This document shows, piece by piece, positions 27,322 to 37,342 of a stretch of 64,000 nucleotides of DNA. Below the pieces are notes generated by a model. That model had not been told where the DNA came from, did no database searches, and saw only the letters and a list, made by a program, of their open reading frames with translations. The translations under genes and the position numbers were made by a program. The stretch covers positions 1 through 64,000 of the forward strand of contig MAAO01000005.1 of the NCBI GenBank assembly GCA_002163155.1. The letters run 5' to 3'. Source of the stretch: Halobacteriovorax marinus (GTDB taxonomy: Bacteria > Bdellovibrionota > Bacteriovoracia > Bacteriovoracales > Bacteriovoracaceae). How positions within the stretch are numbered: the first letter of the stretch is position 1; every line of letters begins with the position of its first letter.

Positions 27322-28456
27322 CAAAACAAGTATTCTCGTCATCGTTATCAATGACTATATCTCCACCGTGCTCTTTCATTATTCTTCTGCAATTGGAAAG
27401 ACCTAACCCAGAACCTACGCCAACAGACTTAGTCGTAAAGAAAGCTTTAAAAATACTCTCTTGCACACTTTCAGGAATACCTTTGCCACAATCCCTGAAT
27501 TTAACAATTAAATTTTCTTGGTCAAACTCTAAAGAAATCCATGCTCTTTTATCACTATTTGAAAAATCAGAGATAGCATCACAGGAATTGCTAAAAAGAT
27601 TTACAAAAACTTGAAAAATCTTTGTTGTGTTCATTGAAGTTGAGAATGACTTCTCTGGATTCATAATAATGACTTCTATATTATTCTTATGAATTTTTGA
27701 ATTACAAACATCACTGGCTTCTTCAATAAGATCCTTAAGATCGGACTTTACGAAAGGATCATCTTCAGCATTTCTAACAAACACTTTGACACTATTTACA
27801 ATTTTTAAAATTCTATTTGAAGTATTAGTAATACGCTCAGAAAATTTTAATATTTTTTCAACACTTTGGTTATCTGATCTTTTTAAAGATTTAGATGAGG
27901 CCATAATAACTGTTAGAGGATTTTTAATATCATGAATAATACCTGCAACCATTTCTCCAAGAGCCGTTAATTTCTCATTGAATTCTGCCTGATCTTCTAA
28001 TTGTTTAATGCCTGTTATATCCACTCCAATAAGAAGTGCTTCTTTATGACCATTTATAATATTTCCAGAAACCCAGAAAACCTTTTTCTCGTCGTTAAAA
28101 GTTGTAGAAATTTCTTGTGAAAGTTTACCAGCATCTGATTTAAAAAGTTTATGAACAAAATTATAAAAGTACTTATTATTAGTAAAGAAGCCTACTTCCT
28201 TTCCAATAAAGTCAGTTGTCTCTAAATGACAAAGATTAGCTAGTGTCTGATTAACCTTTATATATTCAAGGTCCCTATTTACAACCGAAATAGTACATGG
28301 AACTTCATCAAAAATATTCTTATAAAAGTGTAAATCTTCTGTTTGAAATTTCTCTTGTATAGAATCTAACTCATCAAGAGTGAGAGAAACATTTCCATTC
28401 TTACAAAAGTTATCTTTAATATATGTAAAGATTTTCTTATCATCGTCAGTTGCCAT
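27296..28456 (-). CDS. PAS-domain sensor histidine kinase
   Basis: This is a soluble kinase of 386 residues with no membrane segment. A PAS domain (about 35-150, with TISVVNRDLEYIKVN) precedes a HisKA domain whose His lies in GIIHDIKNPLTV. An HATPase domain follows with NLFSNSCDAI, DCGKGIPE and GSGLGL. The arrangement resembles NtrB-type kinases. No response regulator is adjacent, so the partner is elsewhere. Its 3' end overlaps the oppositely oriented hydrolase by 26 bases. Confidence 0.9.
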   Translation of the reverse strand: MATDDDKKIFTYIKDNFCKNGNVSLTLDELDSIQEKFQTEDLHFYKNIFDEVPCTISVVNRDLEYIKVNQTLANLCHLETTDFIGKEVGFFTNNKYFYNFVHKLFKSDAGKLSQEISTTFNDEKKVFWVSGNIINGHKEALLIGVDITGIKQLEDQAEFNEKLTALGEMVAGIIHDIKNPLTVIMASSKSLKRSDNQSVEKILKFSERITNTSNRILKIVNSVKVFVRNAEDDPFVKSDLKDLIEEASDVCNSKIHKNNIEVIIMNPEKSFSTSMNTTKIFQVFVNLFSNSCDAISDFSNSDKRAWISLEFDQENLIVKFRDCGKGIPESVQESIFKAFFTTKSVGVGSGLGLSNCRRIMKEHGGDIVIDNDDENTCFVIQFSKNE

Positions 28457-28508
28457 AGTTACTTTATCGGATATTTAAAAGATAAAATGATATTAAGTTA
28501 AAGTTAAT

Positions 28509-30308
28509 TTAGCTTAACTGACTAGCAACTTGAAGTTTAGAGAATTGTCCCTTCGAGTCCAAAAGCGCCTTAGGACTTCCCTCTTCAACAAGCCTTCCAT
28601 GATCAAATACAAGTAGGCGATCACAGTTCATTATGGTGTCGAGGCGGTGAGCGATAATCAAACAAGTCTTATTTGCCATAATCTTTTCTATGGCCTCATG
28701 GATTATTTTCTCATAAGTAGGATCAATATTAGCTGTAGCTTCATCTAGAATAAGAATTTTAGGATCTCCCAAGAGAATCCTAGTGAGGCTGACCAATTGT
28801 CTCTCTCCAATACTTAAATTCTCTCCCCCCTCTAATACTTGGGTATTTAGATCAATCTTTGAATCTTTCATCACTTTAGAAAGTCCAGTAATGTCACAAC
28901 AATTTAATATAACATCATCAGAGAGATTCTCTCCAGCGCTTAAGTTTTCCCTTAGTTTTCCATGAAAAATAATAGGGTCTTGCGCCACAAAGCCAATTGA
29001 AGATCTCAGAAATTTTCGATTGAATGAACGTATTGATTTTCCATCAATTTCAATATCTCCCTTTTGATATTCATACAACCTTGAAAGTAAATTGACTGTG
29101 GTAGTTTTTCCACATCCAGTAGAACCTACTAATCCAATTTTTTCACCTGGTTGAATTTCAAAATTCAGATCTCTAAGAACCCAGTCATCAACGTCATAAC
29201 TCATCCATATATTCTTAAAAGAAATTTTTCCTTCAAACTGGTGCTCTGCCACTTCACCATCATCTCCTAATACAACATCTTCTGTATCATGAGAAAAGAA
29301 ACTTGAAACTCTTTCACTGCTTGTAAATGCCTGTTGAATTACATGTATCTCTCTCGCCAGCATCATTATGGGAGAGAAAAATCTCTCACAGTATCTAATG
29401 AACGCCACAAAAACCCCTACTGACATTGTGTTATTTAAAACTTCCTGTCCTCCAAAGAAGACTAAACCAATGAGAGGCAGAGTACAGAAGAAAGCAGTTA
29501 GTGGTCTTGTCCAGGAATAGAGAAGATTGGCACTTAACTGGGCATTTTTGTGTTCATTAACAGCTTCATCAAAATTTTGATGTGACCAGTTCTCTAGACC
29601 ATATGAGCGTATGACATCTATTCCATTAAGATATTCATTGAGTTTAGAATTTAGAGCACTTGAGAGTTTAGACATATTTCGATTAACTTTCCTCACCATG
29701 TTCTTAGTTGTATAAACGAGAACAACGGCCGGAAGCATAGATGCAATTAAAATAAGACCTAATTTTAAATCTGTTAAGCACATGGCCGCACCAGAAATAG
29801 TGGCCATAAAGAATGCATTAACAAAACGTCCAATAGTAGAAGTAAAGAACTCTTCAACGCCTTCTACGTCGTGTGTGATTCTTGTAATAACTCTCCCCTG
29901 AGGTTGTTTATCATAGAAGCCTAGGGGCAATTTCTGAATGTGAGAAAAGAGTTTTTTTCTAATATCTAATATCGTTTCAGAAGAGTTCAAGACGAGAATT
30001 CTTCGACCAAACCACTGCAGAGCAAGGCCCACGGCTTCACAACCAATAATTAAACTCGCCCAAAAAAGAGAGAGATCAAAGTCTTTTGGAAAGAGTCCAT
30101 ATTCAACTAAGTGTCCCATTGAGCGTGATGAAACAATGGCAATCAACGAACTAAAGAGCATGAGAACAAGCGCAAATAGAAACTTCTTCTTTCTCTTGTA
30201 ACCAAAACTTACAAGAAATTTAAAAGATGAAAGATCACTTAAACCATTCTTTTTCAGGTTTTTATCATCTTGTTCATCGCTATGAAGAAATTGATTATTA
30301 CTCATCAC
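28509..30308 (-). CDS. ABC exporter subunit with the consensus ATP site
   Basis: This 599-residue half-exporter has an N-terminal six-helix membrane domain (about 35-330) fused to an ATPase domain. Walker A is GSTGCGKTT, Walker B is LILDEATANID with the catalytic Glu, and the H-loop is IIAHRLDT. Its own signature is non-canonical (LSIGE). Paired with the overlapping upstream subunit, it forms a heterodimeric exporter of the MdlAB/BmrCD/TM287-288 type, exporting lipids, drugs or peptides from the inner membrane. The substrate is unknown. The overlap with the partner is 11 bases. Confidence 0.92.
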   Translation of the reverse strand: MMSNNQFLHSDEQDDKNLKKNGLSDLSSFKFLVSFGYKRKKKFLFALVLMLFSSLIAIVSSRSMGHLVEYGLFPKDFDLSLFWASLIIGCEAVGLALQWFGRRILVLNSSETILDIRKKLFSHIQKLPLGFYDKQPQGRVITRITHDVEGVEEFFTSTIGRFVNAFFMATISGAAMCLTDLKLGLILIASMLPAVVLVYTTKNMVRKVNRNMSKLSSALNSKLNEYLNGIDVIRSYGLENWSHQNFDEAVNEHKNAQLSANLLYSWTRPLTAFFCTLPLIGLVFFGGQEVLNNTMSVGVFVAFIRYCERFFSPIMMLAREIHVIQQAFTSSERVSSFFSHDTEDVVLGDDGEVAEHQFEGKISFKNIWMSYDVDDWVLRDLNFEIQPGEKIGLVGSTGCGKTTTVNLLSRLYEYQKGDIEIDGKSIRSFNRKFLRSSIGFVAQDPIIFHGKLRENLSAGENLSDDVILNCCDITGLSKVMKDSKIDLNTQVLEGGENLSIGERQLVSLTRILLGDPKILILDEATANIDPTYEKIIHEAIEKIMANKTCLIIAHRLDTIMNCDRLLVFDHGRLVEEGSPKALLDSKGQFSKLQVASQLS

Positions 30309-32001
30309 TTATCTCCTGATTTTGAGTTAGCTCTAAAAACTTATTACAATACTTTAGAGTCGAACTTCGATGTGCGACCCACACTAAAGTCGTTTCACTA
30401 AGCTCCCTATCAAGGTTTTGTAATATCCTCTCTTCAGTCACAGTATCAACTGCACTTAGACAATCATCCAGAAAGAGCAATTTTGGTTTTCTTGACAATG
30501 CCCTAGCTAAAGTTAGTCGCTGCTTTTGACCACCTGAAAGATTGATTCCCCACTCTCCAAGAGCAGTATTTAATTTCCCTGGAAACTTCTCTACATCCTC
30601 TTTAAGACCCGCGAGCTCCAAGAAAGACCAAACCTCATCATCAGTTAGCTCTGAGTCCATTTCTATATTTTTCTTTATAGTGTCGGCAAATAAGAAAGGT
30701 CGTTGTTGAACAAAACTCATGTAGTCTCTAAGTTCCTGGTGAGAATAAGTATTATAATCTTTCCCATGAAAGAAAATTTTTCCATCATAGTTTCTTTCCA
30801 AACCACTAAGAATACTTAAAAGAGTTGTCTTACCTGTACCAATGATGCCAGTAATTCCTAACCTATCTCCTGGAAGAAGAGAGAGATTTAAATTATTTAT
30901 TAATTTAATATTATTTTCAGGATAAGAGAAATTTAAGTCTTGCACCTTTAAAACGTAGTCACTATCAGTAACTCCGTGACCATCATTGTAGAGATAATCT
31001 TCTTTTTGATTTATATAAATATCATTTAATCGCTCTAGACTTGCCATCCCTTTTCTCCAATCAGAAATAACAAAACCTATTTCCATAAGAGGATCTTGCA
31101 GTAAAAAAATGAGTCCCTGCATTGAAACAAAGTCTCCAATAGTCATTTGATTAGAGATCACTAACTCTATTCCCACAGCAAAGAGGACGACATAACTAAG
31201 AATAGAGGCACCTCCCATAACAGGGATATAATTTAGTGAAGTAAACAAGGCCTTTAATCTACTTTCTTTAAAAGTGTTCGCACTATCAATGAGTTTCTTC
31301 TCCCAAAACTCTCCGGTCTGAGTAAGTCTTTGAAGACGAATGGTGCTAATGACTTGAGTTGAGAGGTCATTAAAGTAACCTAAACATTTTTGAGAAAACT
31401 TATATCGATTAACTTCACTAGAGGATAATTTTTTGACAAAAAAGGGAAGTATAGAAAGTACAACTAGAGATATCACCGTCATTTTAACGTTAATAAGAAT
31501 CATTGTCCCAATAGTAAATATTCCTAAAAAGAGAACATCCACAAGAGCAACAAGGGTGAATCCAAAAATAAAACGAGAGGAGTTTACATCACTATTTACA
31601 GCATTCATAAGGTTACCCTTAGTAAATCCAGTAACTAAATCTTTCTTCTTAAAATACCTAGCATTTTCCCAGATTTTCTTTCTTAACATAGCCGATGCCA
31701 TATGAGTTTGCCGCGCAAGAGTGACTCGCCAACCCATTCGGCCAATAGTGATAAGAATACGACATACAAGTAACGAGAAGAATAGAGTATAGAATGTTTG
31801 CACTTGTTCATTTTTTACAAAGAATCTAGGTATTGTATCTTGATTAAAGAAATCAATAACCCATCCAATAATTCTTGTAGTAAAAACTTGGCACACATTG
31901 GTCAACACGACCATTAGAGTGCCAATTAAATACATTAATTTATTTTGTTTTAAGAAAGTTTTCCAAATATTGATTGGATTCGTAATTGTCTTTTCCGCCA
32001 T
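30298..32001 (-). CDS. ABC exporter subunit with the degenerate ATP site
   Basis: This is the first gene of the pair (567 residues). A six-helix membrane domain (about 15-310) precedes an ATPase domain with Walker A GIIGTGKTT, a canonical signature LSGGQKQR, and Walker B LLFLDDCLSAVD. There the catalytic Glu is replaced by Asp. The H-loop is VAHRSS. Its canonical signature would complete the active site formed by the Walker motifs of the partner, while its own Walker site is inactive or slow. This asymmetry is the hallmark of heterodimeric ABC exporters. Confidence 0.92.
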   Translation of the reverse strand: MAEKTITNPINIWKTFLKQNKLMYLIGTLMVVLTNVCQVFTTRIIGWVIDFFNQDTIPRFFVKNEQVQTFYTLFFSLLVCRILITIGRMGWRVTLARQTHMASAMLRKKIWENARYFKKKDLVTGFTKGNLMNAVNSDVNSSRFIFGFTLVALVDVLFLGIFTIGTMILINVKMTVISLVVLSILPFFVKKLSSSEVNRYKFSQKCLGYFNDLSTQVISTIRLQRLTQTGEFWEKKLIDSANTFKESRLKALFTSLNYIPVMGGASILSYVVLFAVGIELVISNQMTIGDFVSMQGLIFLLQDPLMEIGFVISDWRKGMASLERLNDIYINQKEDYLYNDGHGVTDSDYVLKVQDLNFSYPENNIKLINNLNLSLLPGDRLGITGIIGTGKTTLLSILSGLERNYDGKIFFHGKDYNTYSHQELRDYMSFVQQRPFLFADTIKKNIEMDSELTDDEVWSFLELAGLKEDVEKFPGKLNTALGEWGINLSGGQKQRLTLARALSRKPKLLFLDDCLSAVDTVTEERILQNLDRELSETTLVWVAHRSSTLKYCNKFLELTQNQEISDE

Positions 32002-32043
32002 TCCAAAATGGTATAGTGATCTAGACTTTATGAAAAGAAAAGC

Positions 32044-33060
32044 TTAGTGAATTTCTTGCTTTAACCATAGACAAAACTCTGATAATTCATCACTAATCAT
32101 TGGAAGTTCAGCTTTGACATTATTCACAGCTAGTTCCACCCCATCAGGCGTATAGAACTTCCCAATCAGAGACCGAGTTAAACGATCAACCATATCTGGA
32201 TGAAGGGAGTCTGAGTAGATCTTGGCCTCAGTAATGAGACCCTTGTGGGAATCAATATGAACTTCAATTCCTCCCCAAGAAAAACGCTCTTCCATTTTGT
32301 GATTAAATTTTGGAGTTTGTCCAAAGCACCAATCCCAATCTTTTAAAGTATTATAGTATGTATTTAGTTTATCAACTGTACTTAAAAACTGATTGTCCAA
32401 TATTTCAATTTCACACTCTGCTCCATAGTGAGCAAAAAATTCTGAAATGATGGCCTTTGAAAGGCCTTCATGAGAAATACTTGGATTAATTGTAGTAAGA
32501 TTCGAAACTCTGGATCTCACAGATTTAATGCCCTTACTTTCTAATTTCTTTCTGTCAGGGTTAAGGTAGTTAGATAGCTTAGAGAGGTCAGCATCAATTA
32601 ATAAAGTCCCATGATGGAAGGCCCTATCCTTAGTTTCTTTAAAGGCTGAACCACTAATTTTCTTAGGACCTTCAGAATCTTCAACCAGAATATCATTTCT
32701 TCCTGAAGCATAGGCCTCAACGTTGAACTTCTCTAAAGCTTTTATAATTATTTGGTTATTAATAGATTTGTCATAGTTTTCTTTGGAACTCATGAAAGTA
32801 AAGTTTGTGTTTCCTAAATCATGAAAGACCGCTCCTCCACCAGATTGTCTCCTAGCTAGCTTAATTCCATCATCCTTCATTTTCTTAGTATTACACTCAG
32901 TCCAAGGATTTTGAAATTTCCCAATCACCACAGTATTTTCATTTCTCCATAGATAGAGAACGTGGGTTTGTGGATCCATATCACGAAAGATCCAATCTTC
33001 AGTGGCGAGATTGAACCAAGGGTCGAATGTATCAGAAATGAGAACTCTTAATTTAGTCAC
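32044..33060 (-). CDS. lplA: Lipoate-protein ligase A
   Basis: LplA activates free lipoate with ATP and attaches it to lipoyl domains of 2-oxoacid dehydrogenases. The start is best set at the GTG 33060. TAGGAG lies seven bases before it, and the protein then begins TKLRVLISDTFDPWFNLA, exactly where known LplA proteins begin. The length (338) equals the E. coli enzyme. The lipoate-AMP loop RRQSGGGAVFHD and the catalytic Lys in KKISGSAF are present. The open frame continues upstream to 33171 but that part looks non-coding. Confidence 0.94.
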   Translation of the reverse strand: MTKLRVLISDTFDPWFNLATEDWIFRDMDPQTHVLYLWRNENTVVIGKFQNPWTECNTKKMKDDGIKLARRQSGGGAVFHDLGNTNFTFMSSKENYDKSINNQIIIKALEKFNVEAYASGRNDILVEDSEGPKKISGSAFKETKDRAFHHGTLLIDADLSKLSNYLNPDRKKLESKGIKSVRSRVSNLTTINPSISHEGLSKAIISEFFAHYGAECEIEILDNQFLSTVDKLNTYYNTLKDWDWCFGQTPKFNHKMEERFSWGGIEVHIDSHKGLITEAKIYSDSLHPDMVDRLTRSLIGKFYTPDGVELAVNNVKAELPMISDELSEFCLWLKQEIH

Positions 33061-33186
33061 TTTATTACTCCTATAAGGGAAACGTACCAGAATGTTCTGA
33101 TATTGTCTTGCAAACGACCCCCTGCGTCTAGAAAAATGCGAATAAGAATATATACAATGAGCTATAGACAAATTTCTGGGGTGAAT

Positions 33187-34197
33187 ATGAATAAAAAGAT
33201 ACTTTTGATTATCGTCTTTCCTCTTCTCTTTTCTCTGACTTCAATGGCCCGGGACTGGGTAAAGTTTAAAATACCGGAAGCCAAGTGTGGAGATGGTACA
33301 GACTATAGTGTCTATTACAATCCACAAAATTCTAAAAAGTTATTAGTTGAATTTATGATGGGTGGTGCTTGTTGGGACTTAATGAGCTGTTACGGTGGAA
33401 ATATTCGAACATGGTTACACCCAATTATTGAACTCCCAAGTTTTTCGGTTTTAAGTTCAAATGACTCCAACAGATCACCTTTTACCAAACACTCCTCTCT
33501 CTATCTACCTTACTGTACAGGTGATGTCTTTGCGGGGGATCACAAGTTTTCTTATTTTTTAGGAATTAAGGCCAATCACGTAGGTCATTCAAATATAGTT
33601 AAAACAGTAAAATTTTTCAAAGAAAATGGAATCATTCAGTTTTCAAAACTAGAAGAACTCATTCTCTTTGGAACAAGTGCAGGAGCTATAGGAACACTAA
33701 TTCATAGCAAAACTTTTGAAAGAGAAGTCAGCAGTAAGACTAAGAAAGTTATTATTGCAGATAGCCCAGGTCTTCACTTTGGAAAAAAGTTTTGGAAGAA
33801 ATTCACAAATCCTATGAGAGAAAACTTTCAAAAAGCATTTAACAATATAAATGTACATATTGATTTCGATGACGGACTTGTCGCTGATCAAATGGATAAA
33901 GTTTGTGATCAATTACCCGATTGGAATATTGGTTTTCTACAGGGGAGCCAAGATTTAATAATGACTCTTCTCTTTGGAAACATCACCCCTGCGAAACATA
34001 GAGAGCTTGTCTATGGACCAAGAGGAATTCATGAAACAACAAAGTATAAAGAGAACTGTGCTAGTTTCGTAGCAGATACAAAAATGCATACCTTCCTACT
34101 ATTAAATAAAAGTTCACAAATTAAGGCCGGAGGAATAACTGCTTTAGATTTTGCAAAGAGAGTTTACCAAGGAAAGTTGAATCGCAGCTATAGATAA
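33187..34197 (+). CDS. Secreted pectinacetylesterase/Notum-like hydrolase
   Basis: This is a 336-residue secreted alpha/beta hydrolase of the pectinacetylesterase family. The ATG at 33187 opens directly with a signal peptide (MNKKILLIIVFPLLFSLTSMA) and has CTGGGG upstream. The frame is open further 5' but the extension is not signal-like. The oxyanion motif is GGACWD, the nucleophile Ser lies in FGTSAGAIG, and a late His lies in KMHTFLL. The family removes acyl groups from polysaccharides or proteins. The substrate here is unknown. Confidence 0.8.
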   Translation: MNKKILLIIVFPLLFSLTSMARDWVKFKIPEAKCGDGTDYSVYYNPQNSKKLLVEFMMGGACWDLMSCYGGNIRTWLHPIIELPSFSVLSSNDSNRSPFTKHSSLYLPYCTGDVFAGDHKFSYFLGIKANHVGHSNIVKTVKFFKENGIIQFSKLEELILFGTSAGAIGTLIHSKTFEREVSSKTKKVIIADSPGLHFGKKFWKKFTNPMRENFQKAFNNINVHIDFDDGLVADQMDKVCDQLPDWNIGFLQGSQDLIMTLLFGNITPAKHRELVYGPRGIHETTKYKENCASFVADTKMHTFLLLNKSSQIKAGGITALDFAKRVYQGKLNRSYR

Positions 34198-34218
34198 AAT
34201 TCAATAGCTGCAAAAGAT

Positions 34219-35175
34219 TTATTGATCGATAGTCATTTTAACGTTAACAACCCCAGACCTCATTCGCATCACAAATGATGGTATAGCGAGATCATCTTTC
34301 TTTCTACCAGGTAATGTATAAACTTTACGTAAATAGAAATCCATATTCTTTAGAATTGTATTAGTTTTCACTTTTACAAAAATCCCTTTCATTCTAATTT
34401 TTAGTGGGATTATTTTTGTCTCTTTTAAGTAATTTTTGATGTCATGCTCTATATCAGAATGCATTTGATTAAGTGGAGGTAGCCAAGATTCAGAGATAAG
34501 TGGTAGTGAAATCTTCTCCGTTAGAAATCTTGTAATTTCTGCTCTTTCTAGAGTTGAATCTACATTAGTGAAAGTAATTTTTGCTTTGTTCTTTATCTTA
34601 GCATATTTAATTTCTTCAATCTGATCATCTTCGCTTAATTCATTTATACCAATGACGATTCCCTTTTTTCTATCTTTAGAAAATATTTTTACGAAGTATC
34701 TATTATTTTTCTTTCCAAACTCTAGTTTGCTTATTTGAGCAATAGTTTCATGAACTGTTGTATTTAACTTCTCACCTGAGATTGTTTCAAAGGCAGAAAC
34801 AAGTTTTACAATATCAGCATTCGGAAGTTCATACTCTCCCACTTCAGCAAGATATCTTAGAATATATAGAGTAAAAGTGAGTCCATCACCTACAGGAAAT
34901 TCATCGCTCATGGCCTCTTTAACTAGGAAGATTTGCTTAGCAACCTTTTCATAGTCCTCTAATCCAAGTCCATTAAGATCATCTCCAGACTCATCATTTG
35001 AATCCGTTGTTTCAATATTTGTGGTAGTAGCTGTTGTCTCATCTTTAGGACTAGATTTATTATTAACATTCGATAGTGATCTCGAATTATCAAGTCCTGA
35101 CTTATCTGTACAAGCAGAAGAGAATAATAAAAAACTAGCCATAATAACTGTAGAAACCCATTTAAGCTTAAGCAC
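34219..35175 (-). CDS. Lipoprotein of unknown function
   Basis: I do not recognise the family. The start is a GTG at 35175 with GGAGG five bases upstream. The frame is open to 35247, but the extension lacks a ribosome-binding site. The 318-residue product has a lipobox (LLFSSAC, Cys 22), a Ser/Thr/Asn/Asp-rich linker (about 25-75) and a globular remainder with many Lys and Ile. It would sit in the inner leaflet of the outer membrane or at the surface. It is convergent with the pectinacetylesterase-like gene. Confidence 0.75.
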   Translation of the reverse strand: MLKLKWVSTVIMASFLLFSSACTDKSGLDNSRSLSNVNNKSSPKDETTATTTNIETTDSNDESGDDLNGLGLEDYEKVAKQIFLVKEAMSDEFPVGDGLTFTLYILRYLAEVGEYELPNADIVKLVSAFETISGEKLNTTVHETIAQISKLEFGKKNNRYFVKIFSKDRKKGIVIGINELSEDDQIEEIKYAKIKNKAKITFTNVDSTLERAEITRFLTEKISLPLISESWLPPLNQMHSDIEHDIKNYLKETKIIPLKIRMKGIFVKVKTNTILKNMDFYLRKVYTLPGRKKDDLAIPSFVMRMRSGVVNVKMTIDQ

Positions 35176-35477
35176 AGCATCCTCCAAAAAATTATATTTC
35201 ATAGAATATATAGCAAGAATTAGGCCATTATAACTATCTAAAATCATGTTTTAGAGGAGTCCATTTCTTGACACTGACTAACATTGTGACACTAAAATGT
35301 GGTTCATTATGCAACTAGGCCTTATTTTTCAAGGTAAATTGACTTACCCTAACTAGCTGAAATAAGTTAAAGGTTTAACAACTTTTTTATAACAATAAAT
35401 AGAACCCATTCCTTCATCGTTTCAGGATAATTAAATAGTAGAATTTGAAAAAAAGTATCCATTTTAAGGACTAGAAA
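35176..35477. other. Intergenic region between divergent lipoprotein and YfcH genes
   Basis: No gene is visible. On the plus strand a TTGACA lies at about 35267 with a possible TAAAAT further on, which could serve the downstream epimerase gene, but spacing is not ideal. An AAGGA ribosome-binding site sits just before 35478. I see no repeat or RNA structure. Confidence 0.4.
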
Positions 35478-36395
35478 ATGAAGACAGTACTAATAACGGG
35501 AGCGACAGGACTTGTGGGTCAGAAGCTATGTATAAAGCTAGTCGCAGATGGTTACACTCTAAAAGTCCTAACAAGAAATATTAAACGAGCAGAAGAAAAA
35601 GTGAAAGTTCCTTGTACATTCTACGAGTGGGATACTGCTTCACTTCCCCCTAAAGAATCCATTCAAGGTACAGATATAGTTATAAATCTCATGGGTGAAA
35701 ATATTGCACAAAAGAGATGGAGTAAACTACAAAGAGCTGAGATCCATCGCTCCCGTGTTCAAGGGACAAAGTTCTTAGTAGAAGGGCTAAATAAATTCTT
35801 AGAAAGAGATTTAGATTTATTCATATCTACTTCGGCAATTGGTTATTATAAATCCAATACTAATATACGATTAGATGAATTGTCAGAGAAGGCAGATAGT
35901 TTTCTATCAAAGGTTTGCCAAGATTGGGAGAAAGAAGCAAGCTTACTTCGAAAATCTAAGAGAAACCTAATAACTCGCTTAGGAGTAGTTTTAGATATAA
36001 ATGGAGGAATGATTAAGAAACTCTCCCCCATATATAAACTGGCGCTTGGAGGACCAATTGGGTTTGGTCATAGAATTATTAGTTGGATACATATAGATGA
36101 CCTTGTAAATATATATCTCATGGCGATAAAAAATGAAAAATACGAAGGTGTAGTAAATGCTACGGCACCTTATCCCACGAGTAGTACAGAGTTCTCACAT
36201 GCAATGGCTAGAGCTATAGGGCTACCAGACTTATTCCCAGTCCCTCCAGTAATCTTAAAAATCGTTTTTGGAGAACTTTCTTGTCTCATGCTCGATAGCG
36301 TAGAGGTTTATCCTAGAAAGTTAGAAAAGCTAGGACACCGATATATTTTCTCTGAAATAGGACAGGCGATAAATCAAATATTCAAAAAAAACTAG
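35478..36395 (+). CDS. YfcH/SDR39U1-type NAD-dependent epimerase family protein
   Basis: This 305-residue SDR-fold protein matches the TIGR01777/YfcH family. The NAD-binding motif GATGLVGQ (8-15) opens the protein. NLMGENIAQKRW is the family hallmark, followed by STSAIGYYK with the SDR Tyr-containing segment. ISWIHIDDLV and the C-terminal DUF1731-like region (VPPVILKIVFGEL) follow. It is cytosolic, and the physiological substrate is unknown for the whole family. It converges on mtgA with only 7 bases between stop codons. Confidence 0.9.
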   Translation: MKTVLITGATGLVGQKLCIKLVADGYTLKVLTRNIKRAEEKVKVPCTFYEWDTASLPPKESIQGTDIVINLMGENIAQKRWSKLQRAEIHRSRVQGTKFLVEGLNKFLERDLDLFISTSAIGYYKSNTNIRLDELSEKADSFLSKVCQDWEKEASLLRKSKRNLITRLGVVLDINGGMIKKLSPIYKLALGGPIGFGHRIISWIHIDDLVNIYLMAIKNEKYEGVVNATAPYPTSSTEFSHAMARAIGLPDLFPVPPVILKIVFGELSCLMLDSVEVYPRKLEKLGHRYIFSEIGQAINQIFKKN

Positions 36396-36402
36396 AGATA
36401 TA

Positions 36403-37332
36403 CTAATCAACAGCAAATTCTTCTTTAATATTTAAGTCGTCATCATTTATGGCATCGGGATCATACTCTACGTCTTCAGCAAGTGATAAATCGGGATCGT
36501 ACTTATAACGTTCCTCCCAGTCTCTACCATCAGAGAGTTTTTTTATCCTTTGCATATTTCCATGCCCCTTAAGAGAACGTCGTGTCTTTTCAAAAGATAG
36601 TTTTCTCTTCTTCTCGCGCGCAGCTTCTTTAGCTGTCATGACTTTTGCTAGAACCATCTTATCTAAAATATTATGAACAGTAGTCTTTGCAAAATCAGTG
36701 AGCTTTCTTTCTTTAAAAGATTGAGCATAACGAACTGGACTAGGAAGAAGCATGGCCAAGAATGCACCTTCTTTAGCATTCAATTTCTTAGGTGATTTTT
36801 TGAAATAATACTTAGAGGCCTTTCTAATTCCATATAAATTCTTACCATATTGTATGATATTTAAATATATTTCCAGTATCTTATCTTTTGAAACTTTATT
36901 CTCAAGGTAAATTGTAGAGGCCAATTCTTTAAGTTTTCGCTTTATGGTTCGATCGTGAGTAAAGAATATATTCTTAGTCACCTGTTGTGAAATGGTACTA
37001 GCGCCTCGAAGCTTCTTACCATTCATACTATCAATTGCAGCTTCTTTTAGCTGAGAGAGATCAACACCATGGTGTCCATAGAAGAACCAATCCTCACTTA
37101 ACATAATGGCCTGGACAGCTGGCTTAGAAATATCTTTTAACTGAACCCAACTTTTAGGTTTCTTTTTTACAATGTGGTACTCAACGATTCCTTTCTTATT
37201 AACCTTGAAATCAACAAATTGGTTTTGCAGTTTGTTAATTTCAAAAATAGGAATACTGCCCAACATGAAAATGAAAGTGAATAAAATGAATAAGGATAGT
37301 AAAACTGCAATTTTCTTTCGTTTATGTTTCAT
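36403..37332 (-). CDS. mtgA: Monofunctional peptidoglycan glycosyltransferase (GT51)
   Basis: This polymerises lipid II into glycan strands at the periplasmic face of the inner membrane. One N-terminal helix (about 9-30) is followed by a GT51 domain. The catalytic Glu lies in SEDWFFYGHHGVD (about 90). GASTISQQVTKN, KELASTIYLENKVSKDKILEIYLN and GAFLAMLLPSP are the other GT51 motifs. No transpeptidase domain follows, so it is monofunctional. The C-terminus (last 30 residues or so) is a very acidic tail not found in the E. coli protein. AAGGACGAG precedes the ATG. Confidence 0.9.
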   Translation of the reverse strand: MKHKRKKIAVLLSLFILFTFIFMLGSIPIFEINKLQNQFVDFKVNKKGIVEYHIVKKKPKSWVQLKDISKPAVQAIMLSEDWFFYGHHGVDLSQLKEAAIDSMNGKKLRGASTISQQVTKNIFFTHDRTIKRKLKELASTIYLENKVSKDKILEIYLNIIQYGKNLYGIRKASKYYFKKSPKKLNAKEGAFLAMLLPSPVRYAQSFKERKLTDFAKTTVHNILDKMVLAKVMTAKEAAREKKRKLSFEKTRRSLKGHGNMQRIKKLSDGRDWEERYKYDPDLSLAEDVEYDPDAINDDDLNIKEEFAVD

Positions 37333-37342
37333 AGTCTCGTCC

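Noticed and set aside
33061-33171. N-terminal extension of lplA to 33171
   Set aside because: The extension lacks family similarity, and the GTG at 33060 has a good TAGGAG site and gives the standard 338-residue length.
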